Part shown: piece after piece, positions 22,270 through 34,875 of the stretch
Layout: every line of letters starts with the position of its first letter
Position numbering within the stretch: the first letter of the stretch is position 1
From: Chromera velia
Lineage: Eukaryota; Sar; Chromeraceae
Direction: 5' to 3'
Length of the DNA: 58,951 nt
Assembly (NCBI GenBank): GCA_018398765.1
Contig: JAHBMJ010002970.1
Coordinates: 35,041 to 93,991 of the forward strand
Made by a program: the position numbers and the translations under genes
The notes under the pieces: model-generated
Seen by the model: the letters and a program-made list of their open reading frames with translations, nothing else
Told to the model about the DNA's origin: nothing
Databases searched by the model: none

Positions 22270-24851
22270 ACGAGACGCACCTTCTCCTCCGTTCGGCATC
22301 GGTCGAGACCTCTGGGCGTCTGTGCCTGCTCTCACTCAAGCGAGGCGTCCAGAGAAGAAGGGTGAGGGGGGGCATCAACAGAGGAGGAAAAACGAACAGG
22401 AGGACAGCTGGGAAAAGGATCGGAGCACTCGTGAATCTCGGACGTGTGGACCGACAAGAGAAGACGAAGTGCCTGTTCATCTTTAGTTGAAAAAGGGAAA
22501 GAGAACAAACGAGGCAAGCATGTGCAACACGATAACGCACAACCGCACGCAAGGACACGAACAGGAGACGCGAACATACGAGTGCGCACGCAAGAAAAGA
22601 AGAGCGTCCGAGAAAGATCACGCACGAAAAGCCGCACGAAGAGATAGAAGACAAAGAACCGCTGACCCACCCACCCACCCACTCACCGAGGCTCCGAAGA
22701 GGCCCTGCAGATGCGTTGACGCGAGTGGCCCCTGCAGGCCTCATCTGCGTTGGGCTCTCTGACTTTCCCGACTCCATCAGATTGGACGCTGCACGCATGA
22801 AGTCACTCACTCATTTTTGAACAATCATGAAAGTGAACTTTTTTCCACTTCCATGCACTTGATCTGCCACCTAGGCAGACGACGCTCCTGGAGGAAGCAA
22901 AAAGCACTCCCCCTTTCCGTTCTCACCCCTTCCTTGGCCGAACAACTCACACTTCCAGTCAAGAGATCAGCCCGTGCTCCTCTGAATTGAACAAAAGGGT
23001 TCTCATGGAAAGTACAATCTACAAATGAAAACAAACAAAGTTGTCTTACACTTGGGAGAAACAAATCATGTGAAAGGACAATACAGCTTTTGCCCCGCAT
23101 TCCGCACGAGATGGCAAAAGAGATCCTCTCCATCCCGTCTCTCTTTGTCGACACTTGCCGAGCAACACAAAGAAAAAAAGGCCTCCCAGACCCAACAGAA
23201 GCCATGAATGCGGCTCCTCCATCACAAAGCGACCCCCCATCCATCCTTCCTGCCGACCTTTCTGCTCGAGCTGCCTCTGGAGCTTCTCCCTGTACCGAGG
23301 CACCATCTCTTTCACCAAAGCGAGCATCCTCTCGATGGCAAAAGGCCGTGCGTTGATCACGTCGTCGATATCTGACGGGTGGAACTGAAAACCCATCCGC
23401 CTGAACACCTTCTCTGCATGCGTGTGTGTACACATACAAGAAGAAAGACATACCTACCTACATACATACGTACATACACGTGCACAGGGTCGAAGCAACG
23501 ACTGCAGGAAAGATGATGCCGATGGGTCAGATGGAGGAAAGAGAGTCTTTTGGGAGCCTTTTGGAAAGTGCCGACTCGGTTTGCTGCCGTGTTCGGCAGT
23601 CGTCGCTGCGGGAAATTCGAGCACTAGAGGTGTTGACGACACAGCAAGACAGATGGACCTTCATTCTCTGAGGGGTATTGTTGTGGAGAGTTGCACCGCC
23701 AGGGCAGATGGGGGGNNNNNNNNNNNNNNNNNNNNNNNNNNNNNNNNNNNNNNNNNNNNNNNNNNNNNNNNNNNNNNNNNNNNNNNNNNNNNNNNNNNNN
23801 NNNNNNNNNNNNNNNNNNNNNNNNNNNNNNNNNNNNNNNNNNNNNNNNNNNNNNNNNNNNNNNNNNNNNNNNNNNNNNNNNNNNNNNNNNNNNNNNNNNN
23901 NNNNNNNNNNNNNNNNNNNNNNNNNNNNNNNNNNNNNNNNNNNNNNNNNNNNNNNNNNNNNNNNNNNNNNNNNNNNNNNNNNNNNNNNNNNNNNNNNNNN
24001 NNNNNNNNNNNNNNNNNNNNNNNNNNNNNNNNNNNNNNNNNNNNNNNNNNGGGGGGGGGGGGGGATGCCCTGGCCATCAATCTGACAGAAGAGGCAAAGC
24101 AGCGATGAAGCAACTGACGGTTCATGATCTTCCAGTTGTCCAGTTTCTTTGCGGTTGCATTGGCAGCACTGCAGAGAGGAAGGAAGTGCAGGTGTGCAAG
24201 AGGGCGGAGATATGCATCAGCTGAGACGGCAAAACAGTGAGACAAGGAGGAAGGAAATCAAGAGAACTTAGGGGGGATGCCCTTTCGGTCGGGGTTCATT
24301 TTGTGCTGCGCCATTCGTTTGCGTGTCTGTCTTTTTGTACTTCGGTGCAGTATTTCCCGTCAAACATCACTTATTCACTCCTTTCGACCTCTTCTTTCTT
24401 TCATACTAATCCTCCCTGGTCCTCCCTCACCTACCTGTAGTTGTGAAGATCCACCAGACGCGGGAAGAAGTGAGAGACTACCTCCGCCATCAACACTGCA
24501 CACAACCACACAATTAAGCAGGCACAAATACAAGTATACACACAGTATCACGAACACGTAACACGCGGAATGCTCGTTGTGCAAACTAACTGAACTCATT
24601 TATGGCCTCCAGTAGGGCCTGCAGATCTGCGCCGGCCCGTATCTATTCTGTAGACTGGACAGAAAGTCCCCCCAAATAGATTTCCCCTCCGTCTTTTCCT
24701 CTCACATACATCCTTGCTGACCTCCATCAGAGAAATCCCTGGCGATGTTTCTCTTCGGCCTGCTGAGGGGGATCTCGTCCACCCAGTTGTACAGCTCCTG
24801 AAGGGACTCCTCTGAGGTGTCGATGGGAGGGGCTGCTATCACGGAAGCCAT
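20718..24851 (-). CDS. SPEF1: Sperm flagellar protein 1 / CLAMP homologue (SPEF1), complete
   Basis: Eight exons close in frame: 24851-24722, 24495-24435, 24168-24119, 23413-23258, 22788-22687, 21822-21779, 21430-21338, 20786-20718 (stop 20720-20718). They encode 234 residues, matching the family length of about 236. Residues 16-43 hold the signature start of the CH-like domain (LQELYNWVDEIPLSRPKRN, ARDFSDG), continuing VLMAEVV, LDNWKIMN and KVFRRMGFQFHPSDIDDVIN. The C-terminus is a leucine-rich coiled coil (EKEQTIQELRETVQIMAEKL, then RIEALSQKLSRLQ). The family binds and bundles microtubules in the axoneme central pair and at apical microtubule bundles. Donors include GTCAGC, GTCAGT, GTCGGC and GTCAGA. 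A 335-bp N gap (23716-24050) lies wholly in an intron. Confidence 0.93.
22201..22266. repeat. (CA)n(GA)n compound microsatellite in a SPEF1 intron
   Basis: A CA run followed by CGCA and a GA run, within the 864-bp intron between exons 22788-22687 and 21822-21779. A shorter CA run lies at 21562-21592 in the next intron. Confidence 0.9.
23716..24050. other. Assembly gap (335 N) bordered by poly-G
   Basis: The N run follows GGGGG and ends in GGGGGGGGGGGGGG. It lies inside a SPEF1 intron, so the coding sequence is unaffected. Confidence 0.98.
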
Positions 24852-25581
24852 CTTCGGTGGTGAGGGGATTCAACCTCTCGGGGTGGAAAGAAGAAGCCGG
24901 CCGACAGGTGGGAGCCTGTGGAACAAAAACGAGTCAGGAGCCCAACACGGTGAGCTGTTGGGTCTCTCGAGATCGACAAGACAACTCCTGGATTCAACGG
25001 AGGGTGGTGAGCACTCAGTCTGCCACAACACACTTTAGTGTGTGCAGATGCGTTTTCACAAAGGGAGGGCCTCTTTCAGGATTATCTGCACACGGTCGAC
25101 GGGCTACCCAAGTCAAGGGGAATCTACGACAAGCAGCCTTCACCTGCAAAGCATGAACAGTCTGTGTTCAATGGAAGATTTCAAATTATCTGACGATCCA
25201 ACTTATGTATTCGAGTCACGCCCGTGGCGGCGCGCCGCGCGCCAAGAAATTTAATTAAGGGTGTCGCGGCCGGGGGCGGCGCGCAGGCATGCATGTGGTC
25301 CCTTGACGCGCCCGACGCCTCCAGTGCATGCATGGGTCTCCTTCAGATCATCACAATCGCTGTGTTCTGTTTGAGCCCGAACTTTCTCCTGCTGCATGAC
25401 TCAGTGCTGCAGCTTGCGCTTAATCGGTTCTGCATGCATGTGTCGAACCCTTCACCCAACTGAGGTTGACAAGCTGATGGCGCCCAACTTCTGCGTTGCG
25501 GTGTTTGCAGATGCCGCATTTGATCACAAACAACAGATGCTCTCAGGGATGCGTTGAATCGGCAGTCTGATATATAGGTGC
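24852..25581. other. Divergent intergenic region, SPEF1 / coiled-coil gene
   Basis: 730 bp between two divergently transcribed genes. Apart from island B there is no supported gene. Confidence 0.6.
25221..25300. promoter_or_regulatory. GC-rich palindromic island B between SPEF1 and the coiled-coil gene
   Basis: GGCGGCGCGCCGCGCGCC and CGGCCGGGGGCGGCGCGC blocks flank a short AAATTTAATTAA segment. GCATGCATG palindromes follow at 25287 and 25326. The island lies about 370-440 bp upstream of the SPEF1 ATG and 290-360 bp upstream of the coiled-coil ATG. A shared promoter element is inferred. Confidence 0.45.
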
Positions 25582-28138
25582 ATGGAAGTTTCAGCAGCCC
25601 GACAGTCAGACAGCTTTCTGCAAGCAATGCAGCCTAATGTGCGCTTTCCAGGAGCGTCACGTGCAGAGGAGGGGGATGTCTATGTCCCTCCCACTGGTGG
25701 TTTCTCCTCGGCTGCCGAGTATCTGGACAGCCAGAAGAGACCCACCGTTGCCGATCTGCAGTCACCTCCTCCTGAGCCTCCCCTGACCGCATCCGACCCC
25801 CCACAGATGCACACAGTAGAGACCATACAGCCCTCCTTCAAAGTGCAGACAGACCTCACGCAGCAGCCACAGGACGGAGAGAAGGTGATCAACGTTCCCT
25901 CTCCTTCCAATGGGACGCGAACCTTCGAAGCCTCGGAGACTGACAATCGTATCTCCAAGGAAGCGCCCCTTCCCTCCGCATACGTGCCTCCCCCCTCCTC
26001 TGCGCCCATACCAGTCCCAGTGGCCTTTCCATCACGACCTCATGTCCCCTTGCCCCCTCCCCCTGCCGTGAGGAGGACAGGGATGGAGTTTGGAGGGGGG
26101 GCAACAGCGGCAACAGCGCAAGGAGAGAGGGAGGGGGACAGAGAGTTCAGCACCCAGCCAGACGCACCGCACAGAATTGCAGACGCAGAGAGGAGAGTCC
26201 GCACGGCGGTTAGTAACCCTTGCGATCTATTTGCATCGAGCCTTGCTTTCATGTGTTTTTGCCATGCCCTCATCCCTGTTCATTTATTGTCTCTAATCAT
26301 TGCCCCCCCGCCTTCGTTCAATCGTCGCGAGACTCTCCTGTTCTTCATTTCGTTCTGCCCTTCTACCGATCTCCAGCATGAAATACCGTTCACACAGCCC
26401 CGCAGGGGATTCCACGTTTTGCGCCAAAAAAAAAAACCATCCATTTTCGAATTCGACTGCTCGTATGTTTTTTTGGCGTGCTGACAAAGAAGATTGAATG
26501 CTGAATCGATGTACGGACGTGCAGGAAAGTGCACAAGTCCGTCTGCAATCAGAACTGGAGGCTCTAAGGGCACAATTCATGCACGAGAAGGAAGGGTCAG
26601 TGGTCGAGTTGAAAAACTTGTACAATAGAACTACGAAGATGACTCTCGGTCAACAGAACTCTCTGACTGATCAATCAATTTGTTGTTTTCGTCACCCGTT
26701 TGTTGGTAAGTCAGTCAAATTCAGGCTCCCTCCGTGCGACCTTCCACGATTCCCCCCGAGTTTTTCTATTTCCCTTCCTGGCCCTTTCTTTTGCGCTTTC
26801 CCTCTCATGTTTCTCCCCCTCTACATTCTCTCAATTCGTTGACGCCTATGTGTGTGTTTTTGAGTGCAGCACTGCCTCTGCGCTAACTACCTGGCAGACA
26901 GAGCACGAGCGTTTGCGTTCCCAGCTAGTCCAGGCAGAGGAACAGATTTTGGGTCTGACTGCAGAGAAGGCCTCTCTGCGGTCTGATCTCGCGAGTCTGG
27001 AGGCAGAGTGCGAACACCTGAAGCACACACAGACACAGACTCAGACTCCAACACAGGCGAATGCCGATGTGAGTGCGGCCTTCCCCTTCCGTCTCCCTTC
27101 AGGAGGGGGGGGGGACACTTCGAACTTGCAGCCCCCCCACAGCCCCATGCAGGGACAGGCTGCTACCCACAAATCGGTGTCTTCAAACTCCAGGGCGTCT
27201 CTAGGAGTAGCCAAGAGAGAGGATGACGCCCCTTCAACTCGACAGCAACCGGTCTCTCCGCCGCAACCGATCACACAACCTCCAGTGTGTGCCCCCCCGC
27301 CCCCTAGCGTACCTTCCTTGAAAATCACACCTCCTCTAGAGCATGATCAGAATGGCGGGACGCACTCTCCTTCTGTGCTGCCCTCTGCACTGCACGCCCA
27401 CACGCCTTCTGGGTCTCGTGCGGAAGGGAGTGGTGGAACCGGACAGGTTCATCTGGGTGCTATGGAGAAGGAGATTCTTCGGTTGAAGGCAGAGGGAGAG
27501 GCCTTCGGTCTGAAGGAAATGGAGTTGGAAGATAGAATTGAGAGGTTGAAGGCAGAGCTGGAGGCAGAAAGGCAAAAGAACGTAGAGTTGAACAGAACGA
27601 AAAGGGAAACAGAGAGCGCATTGCAAGAGATGGGACAAAATTTGGAGACGCGAGACAGAGAAGGGTCAGTCCGTCCACCAGTCAGGGTTAGGCAAGCAGG
27701 CTACAGAGCTGAAAATAGTAACGTGATAAATCGTGGAAGCAGCTTGCTCTTCGGGGTTTCTTCCATGAGTTTTCTCTCTCTATTTCCATCAGAACGTTCA
27801 GATTGACTGTGCGCATTCTGACCTCCCCTCACAGCTCGATCGTTTTGCCTGCCCTCTTTTCTCCCTCTCTTCCCGCCACCCGTGCATGCAGAGCTGCATC
27901 GGCGTCGGAACTCGCCCTGATGCGATCGCAACTAGCGGCAGCCAGGGAGAGAGCGGAGACGGCAGCTGGCAGAGAGGAGGAGACGGCGTCGAAACTTCGA
28001 ACGGCAGAGCTCAGAGTTACGGACATGCAGGAGCAGGTACGGGGATGCATGTGTGTGTGCTTTTCGTTCTGAATGAAGCTGGAATCAAGCGGGAGACGGT
28101 TTTCGGATTGGTGTGTGTGTATACGTGTGTCCTTTCTC

Positions 28139-28204
<66 letters not shown>

Positions 28205-31200
28205 GTACTCTTTTTTTTCTTTTTTGAATGGTTGTCTGCAAAGAAGAAGAAGAAGAAGAAAGAAGAAGACGAAGAAGAAGAAGAAGAAGAAGAAGGAGAA
28301 GGAGAAGAAGAAGAAGAAAGGCCATGTAGTCTGTCCACGTGTGTCTGCCTGTGTGTGTATGTGTCCACATCTCTCCCTGTTGGCGTGCTGATGTGCAGCT
28401 GGAGGACGCAGCTGCCCGAATTGCACAGTTGCAGACGCGTCAGGCAGAGGAGAGTGAGCGTCTCTCGTCCCTGAGAGACCAGTCCCGGCAGAGAGTGACC
28501 CATCTGTCCGCAGTAAACGAGAGGCAGGGGGTGGAAATGGGAGAACTGCGACGAAGAGCAGAGGAGGCAGAGGGGGAGCTGCAGGAGACGCGACAAGAGG
28601 CAAGTTCTTTCTTGTGAGTGTGGACAAATGGACACCCCTCTTCTGTGCGCCTCTCTGGCTCGGTCTCCTTTTTCTTGTCAAGAAAGGGAGTAGAAATCTT
28701 GTACTAATAACACTTTCCTTGAGGAACGCGTCGGTTTTCTTTGAGAGAGACGCCCCTGCATGTCCCTCCCAGCCAGCGCACACATAGCCCCTCTGTGTTT
28801 ATGTCTCTGTCTGTCTGCAAGAACCAGAGAGGACAAAACAAAATGCAGTCTGTATTCCTGTCTCTTTGCAGGCCCGATCCCTGCAGGAGAGAGAACGAGC
28901 ACTGAACGACGCCCTTGAGGAGACACGAAGGCAGGTGCAGAGACTGAGGGCAGAGGAGAAAGCAGCAACGGAGGAAAAAGCGGCATTGCAGACCGAGGCA
29001 AAGAGGCAGCGCGCATTGATAGCCCAGTTGGAAGACGCGCAGTTGGACTCTTCAGTCAGTCAGTCAGCCAGACCCTCCATCCAGTCCTCTGAGAGGTGCA
29101 GGGGGCAGATGTGGGAAGAGGCAATCAGGCAGCATGATGATTGGCTCTCATATTGCAGTCCATTTTATATATAAGTCCTTTCTGGTCTTTTCTTCCCGTG
29201 AAGGGGGCGGTCCCTGTTGAAGAAAATTCTCGCGCTTTGTCCACATTTCAAGCTTTTTCTATTTGCATGTTGTCGTTTGGCTTTGCTGTTTTTTTTTTTT
29301 CGTTTCATTCATCGGGCGGCGTCTGCTATTGAAGATCGAAGAGCCAGTCAAGAAAAGATCCATTCCTTCGAAAGCAACACGTTGCTGTCTTGACGGCTTC
29401 CCCGCGATTCTCTCTGTGTGATCGGACAAATGACAGCAGAAAAGTGTTGAGGGCAGACAGGTGCAGATGATGAGAAGAAAAGAAAAGAGGCCATTCACAT
29501 TGTGTGTACCCCTTCCTCTCCCTCTTTTGGCAGAGTGAGCTTTCGAAGACCCGTGCCGTTCTGAGTGAGAAGGAAGAAGAATTGGCGGCAGTGAAGGAGG
29601 AAAGAACAAGGATGAGGAAGGAAGCGGAGAAGTCACAGGTGGAAGCAGAAGTCGCCCTCAGCGATGGCAGGGCCCTCAAGTCAGTCAGTCAACTCAGGCG
29701 GTGCAGGCAGGGGTGTGTTGGAGATGTCGTCTTTCTCCCTCTTCGCAATGCGCCTGGATTTCTTCGGCCCTCTTTTACTTTCAGCAGTCTCTTGCAAAAG
29801 GTTTTTCATTTCCCTGTCTGTTTCTCTCCCTCTCTCGGCACTGTTCTTTCGAAAGTCCGCTCTTTGTTTTGCTCTCTCTCACTGGCTAATCACAACCTCC
29901 CGGCCTGCATGGGATGCGGCGGTGTAGGTGCACTTGAGAGCTTGTGGGACCAGAAAGTTGCCTCCTCCTCCAGAATGTTGGCAGTTTCCCGTCCGATGAT
30001 TCCAAGGCACGTGTGTCTTTCTTCACGTTTCTTCTCTCTTTTTTTTTCTTTCTCTTCGCTTTGCTCCTCCTCACTCCTGCAAACAGGAGGGAATGGGAGG
30101 CATTTACTTTCATACAGAATTCTTTCACACATACTTTTCATGCATGAAAGTAAATGCCTGCAGGAGGGAATTGGAGGCAGCTCGCAGGGAAGCAGCAGAT
30201 GCCCGGAAGGAATGCAGAGGGACCGCCCAGGCCCTCCACGAGGCATCGGAGGAACTGGAGAAGTGGAAGTCAGTCAAGGATGCTCTGTGTGCTCTGTCTG
30301 TTTTCTGCCTATCGCCTTCAACGAGCGTCGACGGGGAGACGATTTCAGTTTTGAATGAAGGAGCCCTTAATTGCAGCATCGTGGAAGACTTGGTGGAGCA
30401 GTTTGTTGCTTCACAGCTTCACTGAGTGATGGACTCTCTAAATGAATCTTTGAAGACCAACCTGATGCCTGCCTGTATGTTCCCTCTCAAGATGCCGGTA
30501 GATTGATCATCGCTTGATTGTGGGCGTGTACTTCTTTGCATGCAGAGCGGCGTGCGAAGCTGCAGAGGCCCAAAGAGAGCAGACATCAGCGAGCCTCGAA
30601 GCCGCACAGGTGAGTGAGCAGGGAAGGTCCCTCCCTCGCTTTGATTCTCCTTGTTCTCTGTTCGGACGCTGCCCCTTTCTTCCTTGCCGTGAACTCACAG
30701 AAAGAAAGAAGCGACCTTGGCACAATCTCTCTGTCCAGCTCGCACGTTGATTTATCATTCTGGATTCTTTCATTCTCTTCAATGTGCTTCAATTTCCGTT
30801 CGGCACAAAGTTTCAAGCCTGACTTTCGTCTTCGCCCATTCTCCTTCCTGTGTTTGTGATGGATCCTGCAGGCAATGGAGCAGCATCTTGAGAAGGAGAG
30901 AACGCAGGCTGGAGAGGACTTGAGGAGAGTCCACGCGAAGGCCAGAGAGGCGGAGAGGGCCTTGACGGAAGAGAAGGACAAACTCGCCATTCAATTGCAA
31001 CGAGTAAGGGGGACTGGGGAACAGACAGACAAGACGTGGTCTCTCATTGCCCCTTTGATTCCCATTTATTTCACTCCCCGCACGCCTCTAAATTCGGTAA
31101 TTGTACCAGTGGGTGCCAGCGTACTGGAAAACGGGCGCTTGCCTGAAATCAGCAGCGTTGGCAGCAGGGCGTTTTTCTGGAATGCTTCTTAGCCTTGCTC

Positions 31201-33496
31201 TGGTTCTGCGGAAATCCCTTTCCGTGGCTCTTTGCGTGGGGTTTTCATCATGTGTGTCTGTCTGTCTGTCCCTCGGTCGGTCTGCCTTTGCTTTTGCTCT
31301 TGCAGGCTCGCGAGGATGCAGGACGGGAGAAGGAGGCGAGAAGAGCTGCAGCCACAGAGGCCCAGACGCTCCGCCAGAAGGAGGAAGAGGCACGTAGGAA
31401 GGTTTTGACACTCCAGGCACAAGTGCAACAATCGGGGGAGGAGGCGGCAGAGAGCAGACGAAAGGCAAACCTGCTGAGGGACGAATGCGCTTTGCTGCGA
31501 TCCAAGTCAGCAAGGGAGGGGCAGGGGGAAGATAGGTAGATAAACCTTTTGGTGTCAGGGAGGGGAATAAATTGGTGGATGGATGCGAAGAGAAGGGAGA
31601 AAACAGGCGGCGGCGCAGAGAGGAAGGGAGAAAACAATTACTGCAATTACACGTTTTTCTTTCTGATGAATGCACCTGCTTATGACTTTTTTTTCTCTCT
31701 GCCGAAATCATCATGGGTTGGTTCTTTCGGCCTCTGCCTGCCTGAGCTTGCAGACTTGTCGAAGCAGGAGCAGGACAGGACGCAGCCTGCGAGAGGGAAA
31801 GGACGGCAGCCGCTCGAGTGGTGGAGAACGAAAAGAGCATCCGGGATGTTGGGAAGGCCCTCCAGGTTGGTCTTTCTGCCTGTCTTTCTTTCCTTTTTTT
31901 TTCTGTCTCAGTCAGTCAGCGACGTACCGTATGAGTCGGGAAGGACACGTACGGTCAAGAGAGAGTGTGAGATCTTCGTCTGTATTGAGAGAGGCGCATG
32001 AGGTCTCAACGGCACCTTTGAGAGAGAGAGCGCGCAGCAAGAAGAAGAGAGAGTGCGACAGGACACCAGAAAATTGAAGCGGCTCTTCTTTTACGCAGAA
32101 GGGTCCCTCCCAATCTGTGCCGATCGTTTTTGTGTGGTTTTTTACTGCGTTTGAGCTTTCTTTCGTCCTTCCTTCCTTCCTTCCTTCCTTTTGTCGTTTT
32201 CATCAGGACACCCAGAGGGAACTTGAAGAAACCAAAAGCGCGTTCTCGCAACTTCAAGAGGCACTCCGGGAGGTCGGTTTGTCTCCCTCTCCCCCCCCCT
32301 TTGTCTCTGTCTTGCTCTCAATCTGTTTTGTTCGGGTTTTGCGTTTCTCTGCTCTTTTCCTTCGTCTGTCTTCATTCAGTGCTTCTCCCAGAAGCAGCAA
32401 TAGCACTGACACACATGTCTCCTCCTCTTCGTGCTCCTTTCACGCTTGCAGACCCAAGAGCGAGCAATATCGTCTGCCGACGCGGTGTCATCTCTGAAGG
32501 CCCTCCTCGCAGAGAGTGAGGACGACAACACAACTCTCAGAGAGGCACTCAGGGATGCAGCAGCAGGTCAGCAGGTTGTTTTTAATTGCCGAATGACCTG
32601 GACGACCCTTAGGGCTCCTTCTTATTCGTGCGCGTGGATTGTTTGTTTTTCATGTGGGTCGTGATTTTTTCTGCTTCTTTGGCCTCTCAGAGTTTGCTGG
32701 ACAGTGTCGGTCAAATTTGGTTTCTTTCGTGTCTAAAATACAAGTCTTATGAAATGTGTGCATTTCTCCCTGCGCTCAGTATCTCACTCTGGGGACAAAA
32801 AGAGATGTGATAGTGTCATCGCAGCCCGTCTTTTTCTTTTGCTTTTCTGGCAAACACATGAGAAAGATGAAACTAGGGCAAGCACAGAAACAAAGGTCAG
32901 ATCGGAATGCAAAGTCCCGATACCCAATTGAGTTTCTGCGTGCGTCAATCGTGCTGTCTGCAGCGTTGACGGTTTTCCAAAGAAAACAGTCGCACCCGAC
33001 GTCCCTCGGATTTCAACCCATGCCTCAGATGGCAGTTCACGAGGACAGTCGAGACACACACACCGGATTAGGGCGTCCGATCGCTCTGCCCACAGAGGAA
33101 GACTTCGTGGATGAGGACGGAGAGGGAGAGGCAGGGGACCACACGCACGTGCAGGTGACGGCATCTGCAGGGGAGAGACAGCCGGTTCTGCGCGCAAGAA
33201 AAAGGGAGACCCGTCCGTCGACCGTGAGTGATTCTCAGCCCCCCCCAAGGTCTCCCGGTCGTGTTATTCGAGTGGGTGCGCGCGTGACGCGAACAAAGAG
33301 TCCTGTGAGACAACAGCGGACCCCCCCCCATCCCAGGGGTGGCACGGGAACCGCAGCCTCCTCTCTGGTTGCGGAGCTCGGAAGGGAGCGCGAGAGAATC
33401 AAACAGCAGCTTGACAGACTGGCAGGCAGGCAAGACGGCCGGTCTCGAGTCTTGTCTGCAGTGGAAGGCCGCGGAAGTCCTGCCACAATGCTGTAA
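25582..33496 (+). CDS. Large coiled-coil protein, 15 exons, 1172 aa
   Basis: Exons: 25582-26208, 26525-26619, 26870-27664, 27892-28036, 28399-28599, 28872-29054, 29534-29679, 30164-30268, 30546-30609, 30872-31003, 31306-31505, 31754-31865, 32207-32272, 32452-32566, 32964-33496. All phases close. The end of exon 2 (TT|GTACAA) is the least certain junction. Residues 1-209 are Pro/Ser-rich and disordered. A coiled coil begins in exons 2-3, is broken by a Pro/Thr/Gln-rich stretch, resumes at MEKEILRLKAEGEAFGLKEM and then runs almost unbroken through exons 4-14 with Glu/Arg/Leu/Ala heptads. The tail is basic and Pro-rich and ends in a short helix (ELGRERERIKQQLDRLAG). Length and layout resemble basal-body, rootlet or centrosomal scaffolds. 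With SPEF1 as divergent neighbour a flagellar role is plausible but is inference. Intron 5 is GC-AG. Confidence 0.85.
28141..28322. repeat. (CT)n(GT)n plus (GAA)n tracts in an intron
   Basis: A compound CT/GT microsatellite (28141-28206) followed by a GAA-rich purine tract (28240-28320), in the intron between exons 4 and 5 of the coiled-coil gene. Confidence 0.9.
30098..30159. repeat. Perfect 16-bp inverted repeat before an acceptor
   Basis: 30098-30113 (AGGCATTTACTTTCAT) is the exact reverse complement of 30144-30159, with a 30-nt loop. The stem ends four bases before the acceptor AG at 30162-30163 of coiled-coil exon 8. The loop holds ACACATAC and a pyrimidine stretch. Confidence 0.9.
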
Positions 33497-34875
33497 ATAC
33501 TGACATCGAAATTATCGAATGGTTAAAAAAGAAAACATAGGTCTGAGAGACTGCGTTCTAGGCCTTACACTATATTTCAAACAAAAAGAAAACCTTTGTT
33601 ATGTAGATTTTTTGAATGATTGATTAAGTGAATCATGCAACTAATAAATTAATAAAGTTCTGGATAAAGTTAAAAGACCGCGAATCATCATGCGGCGAAT
33701 GTAAAAGACATTAAACCATAAATTTTTGTAGTCTTAGTATATCGTAGAAAGTTTAATACCATAAGTTGAATAAAACCTAGAATAAAATACTAGGTAAAAG
33801 GTTATGAAACGAGATTTAGCCTAATTTAGCCTATTACTTATAGTATTACTCTTGTAAGCCTGAGTATATATGAGGATTGACTGCGCTGTAGACTCTAGAT
33901 CTACTAAGTGTAAACTCAGGTCTGCGTTATCGAATGTTCCAACAGTTCTGAAACCTAGTCTGGAACAGTCTAGGGAACAGTTTTAATTCTCCGTCACAGC
34001 TTTCTGTGTCCATCTATTAATTATGATAATCGTTTTTTATCATATATCGATGTGTATTGGAAGAATTTCCAAAGAAACCCCCCCTCGACGGCAACACTGC
34101 ACGCACACGTGCTTAAATATATTGAAACAGTCGGCAGACGGAATTCCTTCTTCGTACTTCTTCGCTCACTACCTGAAACCGTGAAGGCTTGCATGCATGT
34201 GCGATAATACAGATCCATCAACTGTCCAACAACACGGACACATGAGGACCGAATCTCTATGAATGGTCTAAGATTGGTCTCAGATTGTCTGAGCTTGGAC
34301 ACAGCAGTTAGTTAGCCGCGCCCTTCCTCTCTTCCCCCCCAAAGCGAGACGGCTGCATGCGGCTTTCTGTGACAGTCTACGAAACGGATGCATGCAAGAG
34401 CCCACTCCCGCATTCGAAGAAACAAGCATACAGACTCAACTTTTTACAGTGACAATTTCACTGACAAATAAAGGATCGAGCAATGCCATCAGACTTCCCC
34501 CCCTCCTTCCTCAGAGTCCCTCTCTCTGACGAAATGGCAGAAAGAGGGTATCAGATCGAATGACCGGTGGGTGGTTGGGCGGTTTCAAGTGGACGGACGG
34601 ATGGATGATGTTCGAGGAAGGGAGGAACCAAGGGAGAGGGAAGTGAATGGAAGGGCGCCGCAAGCATGCCAAACGTTCAGTCTGCTTCTTCTCCATCAAC
34701 CTCGAAGCCGCTCTCGCAGCGCATTTCTGAGCCACACACAACGCGCTCACAAGCTTCAGAAAATCTGAGCAGTGAGAGAGAGTGATCGAGGAAGGAAGGG
34801 AGAAGGGTCGAAAGAACAGCATGCAATCGTTACGAGTGTGCATGCATCTTTGCGTGCGGCCAGCCACTAGCTCGC
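33497..34875. other. AT-rich intergenic region, no gene
   Basis: 33500-34330 is AT-rich with AATAAA-like strings and no frame of note. 34330-34870 is of mixed composition with short frames on both strands that show no domain. It separates the 3' ends of the convergent coiled-coil and TRAF/MATH genes. Confidence 0.6.

Noticed and set aside
22953-22979. A 27-bp micro-exon in SPEF1
   Set aside because: It can be joined in frame, but direct splicing of 23258 to 22788 also closes and gives the family length.
23422-24245. Frames of 135-228 codons crossing the N gap
   Set aside because: Most residues are unknown and the region is a SPEF1 intron.
27829-28783. Antisense frames of 232-268 codons over the coiled-coil gene
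   Set aside because: They depend on CT/GT and GAA repeats and lie opposite well-supported exons.
34511-34867. A 118-codon minus-strand frame after the TRAF/MATH stop
   Set aside because: No domain, Pro/Ser-rich by composition, and beyond the in-frame stop.
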